From the NCBI RefSeq assembly GCF_016019935.1, contig NZ_JAECMT010000004.1:496833-560832 (forward strand): 64,000 nucleotides of DNA, in the 5' to 3' direction. Made by a program: the position numbers and the translations under genes. The number at the start of each line of letters is the position of its first letter. The stretch's first letter is position 1. Positions 53,308-61,721 of this stretch are shown piece after piece. Below the pieces are notes generated by a model, which did no database searches, was not told where the DNA came from, and saw only the letters and a list, made by a program, of their open reading frames with translations. Origin of the DNA: Paenibacillus sp. GSMTC-2017 (GTDB lineage: Bacteria > Bacillota > Bacilli > Paenibacillales > Paenibacillaceae).

Positions 53308-53634
53308 ATGAAACAGACGTTGCTAGTGAAACATGCGGTGAGTGGCCGAATGTTTTTTGATTCCAATAAGAAAAACATAAATTACACATTAATTGAACAA
53401 GGTGACGGATGGTTGTTTGAAATTCATTCACCTTTGGATGAAACGTTAGAAGCGCTGCTCGAATGTAAGGAAGAGTTAAACGTGTTTATTTTCAAAACTT
53501 ATGAGGATCAGCCTACGTTGAAGATTTGGTACTACGTTAAGGATGGACCGGTACACTACGACAAGGACAAACAGCAAATCTCAATTTACGCACATTCCCG
53601 AATTGAGTATTACCCGCATGAGTATGCACAATAA
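53308..53634 (+). CDS. Small soluble protein, function unknown
   Basis: A 108-residue cytoplasmic protein, with no membrane segment. It contains FFDSNKKNINYTLIEQGDGWLFEIHSP and a C-terminal HSRIEYYPHEYAQ. GGAGG precedes at 53293, spaced somewhat long from ATG 53308. No family recognised. Close behind the pirin gene (27 bases), so possibly co-transcribed. Confidence 0.65.
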   Translation: MKQTLLVKHAVSGRMFFDSNKKNINYTLIEQGDGWLFEIHSPLDETLEALLECKEELNVFIFKTYEDQPTLKIWYYVKDGPVHYDKDKQQISIYAHSRIEYYPHEYAQ

Positions 53635-53946
53635 TTAATAAAAACGGTCATATGTGTAGAGGATTCTCCTTATGAGACAATGGCTTTGTCGCTTATTCCA
53701 ATGGAGAGTAAGCATAGATATGAGTTCTACAGTGGTATGGTAACGAATATCAATAAATAAGCGCAAATCTACGTTTATTTTAAAGTGGTAGGCAGTGTTT
53801 GTAGAATTTAAGCTCAAAAATGTGCTTATTCGTGTGAAAAGACCGAATGCTTAGTGAGAATAAGTGTATAAATGCGCTTAGTGGTGTATAGGATGCCTAT
53901 TATGTCAGATACTATTCGCCAGTGATCATAGTTCTACTCACCTAAA
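53635..53946. other. Gene-free stretch
   Basis: AT-rich sequence with no credible gene or Shine-Dalgarno; a short TGCTTAGTG motif recurs with variation near 53850-53885, but I can make nothing firm of it. Confidence 0.4.
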
Positions 53947-53981
53947 AATAGGGGCCGTCTTACTTTAAGACAGCCCCTATT
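53947..53981 (-). terminator. Terminator of the DUF4023-like gene
   Basis: AATAGGGGC-GTCTTA / TAAGAC-GCCCCTATT hairpin; on the minus strand it runs into TTTTTA. Confidence 0.75.
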
Positions 53982-54060
53982 GTCGATTCTTGGTACTGGT
54001 ATTTTCGATTTAGTTGTTATAACTAGTTACCGATGGTTCCTTGCTGCATACCACTACATG

Positions 54061-54192
54061 TTACTTGTTCGTACTATGCTTTTTTGTAGACAGCTTGTCC
54101 GTAGGAGTGCCGTGACCGAAGCGTCGTTTGTTGCGCTCCGCCTTCTGTTGTGTGTCTTTCACTTTGTTTACAAAGTCTTCCGTACTCATCAT
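54061..54192 (-). CDS. DUF4023-like small protein
   Basis: A 43-residue basic protein beginning MMSTEDFVNKVKDTQQKAER and continuing to NKRRFGHGTPTDKL and KKHSTNK. The pattern (DFVxKVxDTQxKAxxNK, then G-GTP-KL) resembles DUF4023, short proteins common in Paenibacillus and Bacillus and of unknown function. GGAGGTGA gives a strong Shine-Dalgarno for ATG 54192 or 54189. A terminator lies about 80 bases downstream. The gene is too short for most ORF callers. Confidence 0.75.
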   Translation of the reverse strand: MMSTEDFVNKVKDTQQKAERNKRRFGHGTPTDKLSTKKHSTNK

Positions 54193-54269
54193 TACTCACC
54201 TCCTCTATTGAACTATCCCCCAGTTGTGATGGTTCAATTCTAGATCGGAAAACACGAATTGAACATCGT

Positions 54270-54298
54270 TTGCCTTATTTGGATGAACATGGTACAAT
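54270..54298 (+). promoter_or_regulatory. Promoter upstream of the YdjO-like gene
   Basis: TTGCCT (54270-54275), 17-base spacer, TACAAT (54293-54298). It would give a ~210-base untranslated leader for the gene at 54518. A hairpin ACTGCC / GGCAGT followed by TTT at 54357-54389 sits within that leader. Confidence 0.55.
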
Positions 54299-54517
54299 AA
54301 CTGAAATTTGAAAACATTATCCTGTTGTTAGAGACGACGGAGCTGCATAGATAAAGACTGCCCTTGAACCTTGTGTTTGAGGCAGTTTTCCGTTTACGGA
54401 ATAAAAAGCAGCTGAGCGAGTCCCCTATACAACGGGAAGGGATCACTTTTATTCTGAAAAGCGGACGTATGTTAATTTGTTTGATATACGTTTGCGCTAG
54501 TGCGAAGGAGGCTGACC

Positions 54518-54724
54518 ATGTACAATCGTAAAAAACCGCTAGAGGAAATTCCACAGGAAAACACGAAGGTATGGACATGCGAAACTGAGGGCTGCAACAG
54601 CTGGATGAGAGATAACTTTTCTTTCGAGCAAGTCCCGAATTGCATCATGTGTGACGCGCCGATGGTAAGTGGCGAGCGAATGCTCCCGACTTTGGTTAAC
54701 ACCACGGCAGAATTAAAGAGCTGA
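54518..54724 (+). CDS. Cold-inducible protein YdjO family (zinc-ribbon-like)
   Basis: A 68-residue protein resembling B. subtilis YdjO. It has two cysteine pairs, in WTCETEGCNSWMRDNF and PNCIMCDAPM, that probably bind zinc, and a conserved ending GERMLPTL. GGAGG precedes ATG 54518, which is preferred over the upstream 54500. A long predicted 5' leader is consistent with post-transcriptional cold control, as seen for other cold-shock messages. Biochemical role unknown. Confidence 0.82.
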   Translation: MYNRKKPLEEIPQENTKVWTCETEGCNSWMRDNFSFEQVPNCIMCDAPMVSGERMLPTLVNTTAELKS

Positions 54725-54785
54725 TCGAATATACATACAACCCTGCAAGCGCGGTTTTGGCCGTTGCAAGCAGGGTTGTTCTGCT
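54725..54785 (+). terminator. Terminator after the YdjO-like gene
   Basis: AACCCTGC(AAGCG) / CGTTGC(A)AGCAGGGTT inverted repeat near 54738-54780 followed by a T-rich stretch. Confidence 0.6.
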
Positions 54786-54864
54786 TTTATAACCTATTGT
54801 AGTGGCTGGAAATATGATACACTTTGAGAACAAATGTTCTTTGGCGATGCCTGAAGGAGAGGTT

Positions 54865-57312
54865 ATGACGGACACAAACACAATTACTCTATCGGTTAGG
54901 CATCTTGTTGAATATATATATCGGAGCGGGAGTATTGAATCGGGGCTTCAGTCCTTAGATGCGATGCATGAAGGGACGAAGGCGCATCAGCGCATACAAG
55001 GGACCTACGGTGAAGGAGATCAAAAGGAAGTTTATTTGAGTGCAAATATTGTATGGGAAAACCTCCTATTTACGGTAGATGGTCGCTGTGATGGTTTGCT
55101 GGTAACAGAACCTGTTCCGACTATTGATGAAATTAAGTCTACCCGTGGCGACCTTGTGCGCATTAAGGAAAACGAAGGTTATGCTGTGCACTGGGCTCAG
55201 GCATGGTTTTATGCATATATGTACGCTTTGCAAACGGGTACTAACACTATGAAGGTACAGCTTACATACGTACAGACCGGAACTTTGGAAGAGATAAGAT
55301 TCATCAGGGAAGTTAGTTTCGAAGAGCTTGAGCGCGATATTTTGGATATGGTCGCTCGTTATGCTCCTTATGCTGGGCTTCGAACGCGTCATCAAGAGCG
55401 CAGAGATGCCTCAATAAAGTCGTTGCCATTCCCATTTGATTCGTATCGAGAGGGACAAAGAAAGCTTGCGGGAGCTGTATATAAGACAATTGATGAAGGT
55501 GTTTCTTTATTCGCTAGGGCACCAACTGGTATAGGTAAGACGGCCTCGACCACTTATCCAGCTATTAAGGCGATTGGGAGCGGACTACTGCAACGGATTT
55601 ATTATTTGACTGCTCGAACGACGACCCGTGCGGCTGCTGAAGACGCTCTTTTGCTAATGGAGTCGAAGGGTCTGAAGTTGCATGCTGTGACGATTACAGC
55701 GAAGGATAAAATATGTTTTCAAGAGGAAACACGCTGTGAAAGGGAAAGTTGTCCATACGCAGACGGTTATTATGACCGAATTAATGAAGCGGTAATGGAT
55801 GTGCTGGAGAATGAGACGATTATGACACGAGCGGTAATTGAAAAGTATGCTCGTAAGCATACGGTTTGTCCGTTTGAATTTTCGCTGGATCTCTCTTATG
55901 GTTCGGATATGGTCATATGCGATTACAACTATGTATTTGATCCGCGCATTTCCTTCAAACGGCAATACGCAGAGGGGAAGAAGCGGACTGCGCTGCTTAT
56001 AGATGAGGCTCATAACTTGGTAGATCGAGCACGGGAAATGTATTCGGGAGAATTGACCAAAGCGCCATTTCTCATGTTGCAAAGAGAGCTGAAAGGTCGC
56101 CATAAAGGTGCTTATCTTGCCGCTAAGGCTGTTAACGACTACTTTATTGCGAAGCGAAAATCGCTCGGAGAATCTTCACAGGCGGTGGATCATCAGTTAT
56201 CAGAGGAGCTTGTGAAATTGGTAGAAACGTTCACAGCAGAGGTTGAGAAGCTTCTTGAGATGGGGACTATGCGTAGTAATGTTGCTCTATCTAATCTAAC
56301 AAGTATTCCTGTTCAAGAAGGTGATCTGTTCGATGACATTATTCCTTCTGAGCGAGCAGTACAGGATAATACGAAGGCTGAAGTTCTTAACATAGGAGAG
56401 CAGGGCCTAGATCTCTACTATGCGGCACAACAATTTCTACGAGCAGCTAAGTTATACGACGAGCGCTTCGTAACAATGACTGAACTTACCCGTAACGATG
56501 TTAGCGTGAAGCTACAATGTCTCGATCCATCCGCTCTTCTCCAGCAGATGGGCAAAGGTTACCGCTCACATATTTATTTCTCAGCGACGTTAACACCGCT
56601 GAGATATTATATGGACATGTTAGGTGGAACGAAGCAAGATTACACACTGTCCCTACCTTCTCCTTTTTCGCGAGATCAACTTGAAGTTACCATTCATCCG
56701 TTGTCGACTCGGTATGGGGATCGGGAGGACTCTTATGTACCCATCGCAGAGCTAATCGCGCGGACTATACAAGGGGGACGAGGGAACTATTTTGTATTTT
56801 TTCCTTCGTATGCTTACATGAATGCGGTGCACGAAGCATATATTGAGTTATTGGAAAAAGCGGATAACGAGACCACTGAAGGTAAAGTTCAGGTGTTGCT
56901 CCAACGTACAGATATGAGCGAAGTGGAAAGGGATACATTTTTGGCTGCTTTCAAGCCAGACAATAAACAAACTTTAATTGGCTTTGCTGTTATGGGAGGG
57001 GTTTTCTCAGAAGGAGTAGACTTACCTGGAGATAGGCTGATCGGAGTAATAGTCGTTGGAGTAGGTTTGCCGCAACTTGGTATGGAACGTAACACGCTAA
57101 GGGACTACTATCAGAAGCAAGGAAGTAACGGTTTCGACTATGCTTATGTCATACCTGGTATGAACAAAGTGTTGCAGGCTGGGGGCCGATTAATCCGTTC
57201 TGAGAACGATAGAGGTACACTTTTACTCATCGATGATCGTTATTTACAAGCGACATATCGGAGACTATTACCAGCGGAATGGTTGCCTTTGGGAGAGAAT
57301 ATGTATAACTAA
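54865..57312 (+). CDS. XPD/DinG-type DNA helicase fused to an N-terminal PD-(D/E)XK nuclease domain
   Basis: An 815-residue protein. The N-terminal ~180 residues look like a RecB/Cas4-type nuclease: GRCDGLL, then IDEIKST (residues ~87-92), then the QAWFYAYMY Q-motif. The helicase part has Walker A APTGIGKTAS (~219), four cysteines that fit an iron-sulfur cluster (three in CFQEETRCERESC, ~285-297, and one in TVCPFEF, ~333), DEAH (~380), and C-terminal motifs GGVFSEGVDLPG and QAGGRLIRSENDRG. It probably unwinds and trims DNA in repair. ATG 54865 with AAGGAGAGG is chosen over the frame to 54802. Confidence 0.87.
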   Translation: MTDTNTITLSVRHLVEYIYRSGSIESGLQSLDAMHEGTKAHQRIQGTYGEGDQKEVYLSANIVWENLLFTVDGRCDGLLVTEPVPTIDEIKSTRGDLVRIKENEGYAVHWAQAWFYAYMYALQTGTNTMKVQLTYVQTGTLEEIRFIREVSFEELERDILDMVARYAPYAGLRTRHQERRDASIKSLPFPFDSYREGQRKLAGAVYKTIDEGVSLFARAPTGIGKTASTTYPAIKAIGSGLLQRIYYLTARTTTRAAAEDALLLMESKGLKLHAVTITAKDKICFQEETRCERESCPYADGYYDRINEAVMDVLENETIMTRAVIEKYARKHTVCPFEFSLDLSYGSDMVICDYNYVFDPRISFKRQYAEGKKRTALLIDEAHNLVDRAREMYSGELTKAPFLMLQRELKGRHKGAYLAAKAVNDYFIAKRKSLGESSQAVDHQLSEELVKLVETFTAEVEKLLEMGTMRSNVALSNLTSIPVQEGDLFDDIIPSERAVQDNTKAEVLNIGEQGLDLYYAAQQFLRAAKLYDERFVTMTELTRNDVSVKLQCLDPSALLQQMGKGYRSHIYFSATLTPLRYYMDMLGGTKQDYTLSLPSPFSRDQLEVTIHPLSTRYGDREDSYVPIAELIARTIQGGRGNYFVFFPSYAYMNAVHEAYIELLEKADNETTEGKVQVLLQRTDMSEVERDTFLAAFKPDNKQTLIGFAVMGGVFSEGVDLPGDRLIGVIVVGVGLPQLGMERNTLRDYYQKQGSNGFDYAYVIPGMNKVLQAGGRLIRSENDRGTLLLIDDRYLQATYRRLLPAEWLPLGENMYN

Positions 57313-57320
57313 CTATACAG

Positions 57321-57349
57321 TTGACAGTTTTTTCATGCGATGGTAAAGT
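57321..57349 (+). promoter_or_regulatory. Promoter of the bmrCD leader
   Basis: TTGACA (57321-57326), 17-base spacer, TAAAGT (57344-57349). The predicted start near 57357 leaves a ~30-base leader before the small ORF. Confidence 0.72.
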
Positions 57350-57388
57350 GACAAATAGATTTCACAAATGGGAAGGAGGATTACGCTG

Positions 57389-57547
57389 ATGAATAACTTG
57401 AATGGAATGAACACAATCGAAATGAACGCTATCATCATCATTACAAACGATAAGAACGGCATGGCGTTCCCTAAACATGGAATGATTGCTACTGTGTTCA
57501 ATCATAATGGTTTTGATCATCATAACGTAATCCATCGAAGCGTCTAA
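57389..57547 (+). CDS. 52-residue leader peptide of the bmrCD operon (BmrB-like by position)
   Basis: The frame starts at ATG 57389 after GGAAGGAGG and ends at TAA 57545-57547. The peptide is rich in Asn, His, Met and Ile (MNNLNGMNTIEMNAIIIITN at its start, then a His/Asn-rich end). It has no domain. It lies between a promoter and a terminator, ahead of a BmrCD-type ABC exporter. In B. subtilis the 54-residue bmrB occupies the same place and controls bmrCD by ribosome-mediated attenuation. I cannot claim sequence homology to BmrB; the assignment rests on position and RNA structure. Confidence 0.72.
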   Translation: MNNLNGMNTIEMNAIIIITNDKNGMAFPKHGMIATVFNHNGFDHHNVIHRSV

Positions 57548-57578
57548 TAACTTTGAGTCTAGGGAAATACCCGATATC

Positions 57579-57617
57579 AAAGGCGCAGGGTTACGTTTCC
57601 GTAATCATGCGCCTTTT
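57579..57617 (+). terminator. Attenuator terminator ahead of bmrCD
   Basis: Arms AAAGGCGCA-GGTTACG and CGTAATC-TGCGCCTTTT. The GGTTACG arm (57589-57595) can instead pair with CGTAATCC at 57526-57533, inside the leader ORF, giving an antiterminator. Confidence 0.8.
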
Positions 57618-57688
57618 CTGTACTTAGGATGATTTTTCCACGATTGTAGTGGAGGAGTGACATTCTTTAGTCGGATGAAGCGTGTCGT

Positions 57689-57719
57689 TACGGCGACATG
57701 CTTTTTTTGTTTTTTAAAA
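57689..57719 (+). terminator. Second hairpin ahead of bmrCD
   Basis: AAGCGTGTCG / CGACATGCTT (one G-T pair) followed by seven T. A second terminator in the leader, 40 bases before the exporter start, which would lower read-through further. Confidence 0.7.
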
Positions 57720-57759
57720 ATAGTCATTTGGATGGCGATGGAAGGTGTGATAGAGAGAT

Positions 57760-59508
57760 ATGTTTAGTGTACTTACAAAATTGAGCTGGTTTTTCAAAAT
57801 GGAATGGAAAAGGTACTCGGTCGCAATCGTTTTGCTTGTTCTAACGGGAATTATTGATGTTATTCCTCCTTGGATGCTAGGTTACTTGGTTGACGGAATT
57901 AGCCAAAATATACTTGGTACAGCGGAATTCAATCGTATTATGTACGCTTGGATTGCGTTAACGATAGTTGGATATGTCATTACGTATGTTTGGCATTATA
58001 AATTGTTTGGCGGAGCATTTATGTTAGAGCGGCTGCTTCGCTCTAGTCTAATGGGACACTTTCTACGGATGACGCCGAAGTTTTACGAACGTAATCGTAC
58101 AGGTGATCTGATGGCACGCGCCACAAATGATTTAGGTGCTGTGTCAACGACAGCGGGCTTTGGCATACTAACGCTTGTTGATTCCACCTTGTTCATGATT
58201 ACGATTTTGATCGTAATGGCTGCCTCCATCAGCTTGAAGCTAACACTTGCAGCATTATTGCCGTTGCCGCTTATGGCGATTGCGATGTCTTATTACGGAA
58301 AAAAAATTCATGAGCGTTTTACAGACGCACAAGATGCGTTCGGTGAGCTAAACGATCAGGTGCTTGAATCAGTAGCCGGCGTTCGCGTCATTCGCGCCTT
58401 CGTACAAGAGGAAGCAAGTAAAGCGAGATTCAGTGATAAGACGAATGAGGTATTAGGCAAAAATATTGCAGTCGCACGAATCGATGCACTCTTCGAGCCA
58501 ACGATTAAAATTCTCGTAGGTATGAGTTACTTAATTGGTCTATGTTATGGTGGGTTTCTCGTTTTCCATAATGAAATAACGCTTGGTGAACTTGTATCAT
58601 TCAATATTTTCCTTGGGATGCTCATTTGGCCGATGTTCGCTATCGGAGAACTCATTAACATTATGCAGCGTGGTAATGCTTCACTTGACCGTGTTAATGA
58701 AACACTTGGCTATAAGCCGGATGTAGCTGATGCTAACAAGGCTGTAGCAGTTGATAAGCCAACGGGCATTGCATTTAATAAAGTTACTTTTCGTTATCCG
58801 TCTTCTGAGGTGGATAATCTTAGAGATGTTTCGCTCAAGCTTCATCAAGGCGGAACACTTGGTATTGTAGGACGTACTGGAAGCGGGAAGACGACGTTAC
58901 TTAAGCAACTACTTCGGGAGTACCCGCTAGGGGACGGAGATATTTCAATTTCTGATACATCGATAGAGGACATTAAAATCGATAAGTTGTTAAGTTGGAT
59001 TGGTTACGTCCCGCAGCAACCGATCCTTTTCTCGAAGACAATAAGAGAAAACATTTGCTTCGGACGAACAGATGCATCAGAAGAAGAATTACAACGAGCT
59101 CTTGAGAGTGCGTCATTTGCTAAAGACATCGTATTCCTGCCAGATGGACTGGAAACGTTAGTTGGCGAGAAGGGTGTTGCCCTCTCTGGTGGACAGAAAC
59201 AGCGTGTTAGTATTGCGCGTGCACTTATTGCAGATCCTGAAATTTTAATGCTAGATGATGCTTTGTCAGCAGTAGATGCGAAGACAGAAGCCGAAATTAT
59301 TGAAGGTATTCGTACAGAACGTGCAGGCAAAACAACGTTGATTACAACACATAGACTTTCAGCGGTACAACATGCGAATTGGATTATCGTTCTTGATGAG
59401 GGACGAATTATCGAGGAAGGTACTCATGAACATTTGCTGGCAAATGGCGGCTGGTACCGTGAACAGTATGACCGTCAACAACTGGAATCTATTATAGAAT
59501 CTGAATAG
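57760..59508 (+). CDS. bmrC: Heterodimeric ABC exporter subunit (BmrC/YheI-like)
   Basis: A 582-residue half-transporter with six membrane helices (to residue ~310) and an ATPase domain. Walker A is GRTGSGKTT near 378 and the signature LSGGQKQR near 478. Walker B reads ILMLDDALSAVDA: an Asp replaces the catalytic Glu, as in the degenerate-site subunit of heterodimeric exporters such as BmrC. The partner gene follows 19 bases later. Exports drugs or lipids. Expression is probably set by the upstream attenuator. Confidence 0.92.
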   Translation: MFSVLTKLSWFFKMEWKRYSVAIVLLVLTGIIDVIPPWMLGYLVDGISQNILGTAEFNRIMYAWIALTIVGYVITYVWHYKLFGGAFMLERLLRSSLMGHFLRMTPKFYERNRTGDLMARATNDLGAVSTTAGFGILTLVDSTLFMITILIVMAASISLKLTLAALLPLPLMAIAMSYYGKKIHERFTDAQDAFGELNDQVLESVAGVRVIRAFVQEEASKARFSDKTNEVLGKNIAVARIDALFEPTIKILVGMSYLIGLCYGGFLVFHNEITLGELVSFNIFLGMLIWPMFAIGELINIMQRGNASLDRVNETLGYKPDVADANKAVAVDKPTGIAFNKVTFRYPSSEVDNLRDVSLKLHQGGTLGIVGRTGSGKTTLLKQLLREYPLGDGDISISDTSIEDIKIDKLLSWIGYVPQQPILFSKTIRENICFGRTDASEEELQRALESASFAKDIVFLPDGLETLVGEKGVALSGGQKQRVSIARALIADPEILMLDDALSAVDAKTEAEIIEGIRTERAGKTTLITTHRLSAVQHANWIIVLDEGRIIEEGTHEHLLANGGWYREQYDRQQLESIIESE

Positions 59509-59527
59509 ATAGGAGGCGTGATAATCA

Positions 59528-61555
59528 ATGGGAACGACAGGTAAACGATTGTTTCAATACGCCATGTTATATAAAAAGTCGATTCTCGCTGCAATGGTGC
59601 TACTTGTTCTTGCCGTATGTGCAGAGCTTACAGGACCACTTATTGCGAAGCGAATGATTGATCAAAACATATTAGGTGTTGAGAAGCAGTGGTATGAGGT
59701 TGATGGTAAACAGCCTTATGCTGTGAACTATAAGGATCAGTGGTTCAAGCGTATAGACCGCTTCGATGATGACAAAGTAGAGATAAAAGGCAAAGAAGTC
59801 CGCGTGTTGCAAGTAGGCCGTAGCTATTACTTTTTGGATGGTGCTCTTGAGTTTTCGGGCGGCAAACGTGAAGTAACGGGCAATGAACTGACAGTAGCGA
59901 ACAAAACAACAGGAGAAAAAGCCGTATATCCTGTTACAAAGCTAACAAAGAGTGAGTTGTTTGCCTTCTACAAGCCTGAGATACCGGGATTATTTCAGTT
60001 AGCAGCACTTTATATGGGCTTGCTTGTGCTCGTAGCGATATTTTCTTATGGGCAACGTCTAATTTTGCAAACGACAGCCAATCGAATTGTACGGAAAATG
60101 CGTAACGATGTATTCTCCCATACACAACGATTGCCGGTTAATTATTATGACAACTTGGCAGCAGGTCAAGTCGTCTCCCGTATTACGAACGATACAGAGG
60201 CGATACGTGAGTTGTATGTCGGCGTATTAGCGAACTTTTTTACAGGTACGATCTATATAGTGGCGATTTATGGCGCCTTATTTTTACTGGACCCAAGACT
60301 TGCACTTATCTCGTTGCCACTTGTGCCCATATTGATCGTGTGGATTATTATTTATCGAAAATATGCGGCTAAGTATAACACCATTATTCGGACGAAGCTT
60401 AGCGAAATTAATGCGATGATCAATGAGTCCATTCAAGGGATGACGATTATTCAAGCGTTTCGTCGTCAGAAAGAGACGACGAAGGAATTTGATGAGATGA
60501 ACAACTATTACTTCAAGTATCAAAACAAGTTGTTAAGTTTGAACTCGATCACCTCTCATAATTTGGTCAATGTCGTTCGTAACGTATTATTCCTTGCTGT
60601 CATCTGGATGTTCTGGGGTGGATCGCTCGGAGCTGTCGTGACTGTTGGTGTACTTTACGCTTATATCGATTATATGAACCGAATGTTTGCACCTATCGTC
60701 GGTATCGTTAATCAATTGTCTAACTTAGAGACAGCACGTGTCTCAGCGGAGCGCGTGTTTAAGTTGATGGATGAGGAAGGTATTGAAGTAGAGAAAGGCA
60801 AGATGGATCGTTACAAAGGCGAGGTAGCGTTCAGCAATGTATCTTTTGCTTACAAGAAAAACGAATATGTACTCAAAAATATTACGCTAAATGCTCGTCA
60901 AGGCGAGACGGTTGCATTGGTTGGTCATACGGGTTCGGGCAAAAGCTCCATACTGAATCTATTGTTCCGTTTCTATGATACGAATGAAGGGGCTATTTCT
61001 ATTGATGGCAGAGATGTACGAGACATTCCAAAGCAGATGCTTCGTCAGCATATGGGTATCGTATTGCAGGACCCGTTCCTTTTCACTGGAACGATCGCAT
61101 CGAATGTCAGCTTAGACAATCCAGAAATTTCGCGAGAGAGAATCGAGCAATCGCTGCGTGATGTAGGAGCTTACGATATGTTCAGTAGTCTTCCAGGCGG
61201 CATCGATGCACCAGTAATCGAGAAGGGAAGTACGCTGTCTGCTGGACAACGACAATTGATCTCCTTCGCAAGAGCGCTGGCTTACGATCCTGCTATTCTC
61301 ATTTTGGATGAAGCGACAGCAAGTATTGATACGGAGACAGAGGCTGTCATTCAAGAAGCGCTTGATGTGCTGAAGCGTGGGCGTACGACCTTCGTTATCG
61401 CGCATAGACTTTCAACCATTAGGCAAGCGGATCAAATCTTAGTGCTTGACCGTGGCGTTATAGTTGAACGTGGTAATCATGATGCACTAATGAACCATCA
61501 AGGGAAGTATTATGCGATGTATCAGCTACAACAAGGATCGGCTCAGACTGCATAA
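59528..61555 (+). CDS. bmrD: Heterodimeric ABC exporter subunit (BmrD/YheH-like)
   Basis: A 675-residue half-transporter, close in length to B. subtilis BmrD. It has an extra ~100-residue extracytoplasmic segment between helices 1 and 2 (about residues 40-150), typical of the YheH branch. The ATPase has Walker A GHTGSGKSS near 468, the altered signature LSAGQRQLISFARAL, and a full Walker B ILILDEATASID with the catalytic Glu. It forms the active half of the pair with the upstream gene. Confidence 0.93.
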   Translation: MGTTGKRLFQYAMLYKKSILAAMVLLVLAVCAELTGPLIAKRMIDQNILGVEKQWYEVDGKQPYAVNYKDQWFKRIDRFDDDKVEIKGKEVRVLQVGRSYYFLDGALEFSGGKREVTGNELTVANKTTGEKAVYPVTKLTKSELFAFYKPEIPGLFQLAALYMGLLVLVAIFSYGQRLILQTTANRIVRKMRNDVFSHTQRLPVNYYDNLAAGQVVSRITNDTEAIRELYVGVLANFFTGTIYIVAIYGALFLLDPRLALISLPLVPILIVWIIIYRKYAAKYNTIIRTKLSEINAMINESIQGMTIIQAFRRQKETTKEFDEMNNYYFKYQNKLLSLNSITSHNLVNVVRNVLFLAVIWMFWGGSLGAVVTVGVLYAYIDYMNRMFAPIVGIVNQLSNLETARVSAERVFKLMDEEGIEVEKGKMDRYKGEVAFSNVSFAYKKNEYVLKNITLNARQGETVALVGHTGSGKSSILNLLFRFYDTNEGAISIDGRDVRDIPKQMLRQHMGIVLQDPFLFTGTIASNVSLDNPEISRERIEQSLRDVGAYDMFSSLPGGIDAPVIEKGSTLSAGQRQLISFARALAYDPAILILDEATASIDTETEAVIQEALDVLKRGRTTFVIAHRLSTIRQADQILVLDRGVIVERGNHDALMNHQGKYYAMYQLQQGSAQTA

Positions 61556-61630
61556 TCAAATGAAAAGTGATTAAACATTGGGTGCTAACAACCTATAACA
61601 AAGAGATGTTGTCTCAAAAGCAAACAGCTC

Positions 61631-61651
61631 TAACCCGAAAAAGTCGGGTTA
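61631..61651. terminator. Hairpin downstream of bmrD
   Basis: TAACCCGA / TCGGGTTA perfect stem with a five-base loop. No T-run follows, so its role is uncertain. Confidence 0.45.
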
Positions 61652-61672
61652 AAGCGTCGAGTTATACCTAAA

Positions 61673-61713
61673 AAAGGCGTTATAAATAGATTGATCTATT
61701 TATAACGCCTTTG
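61673..61713. terminator. Bidirectional terminator between bmrD and the L7/L12-like gene
   Basis: A ~40-base perfect palindrome with arms AAAGGCGTTATAAATAGAT and its complement, flanked by A- and T-runs on both sides. Confidence 0.88.
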
Positions 61714-61721
61714 CTTTATTT

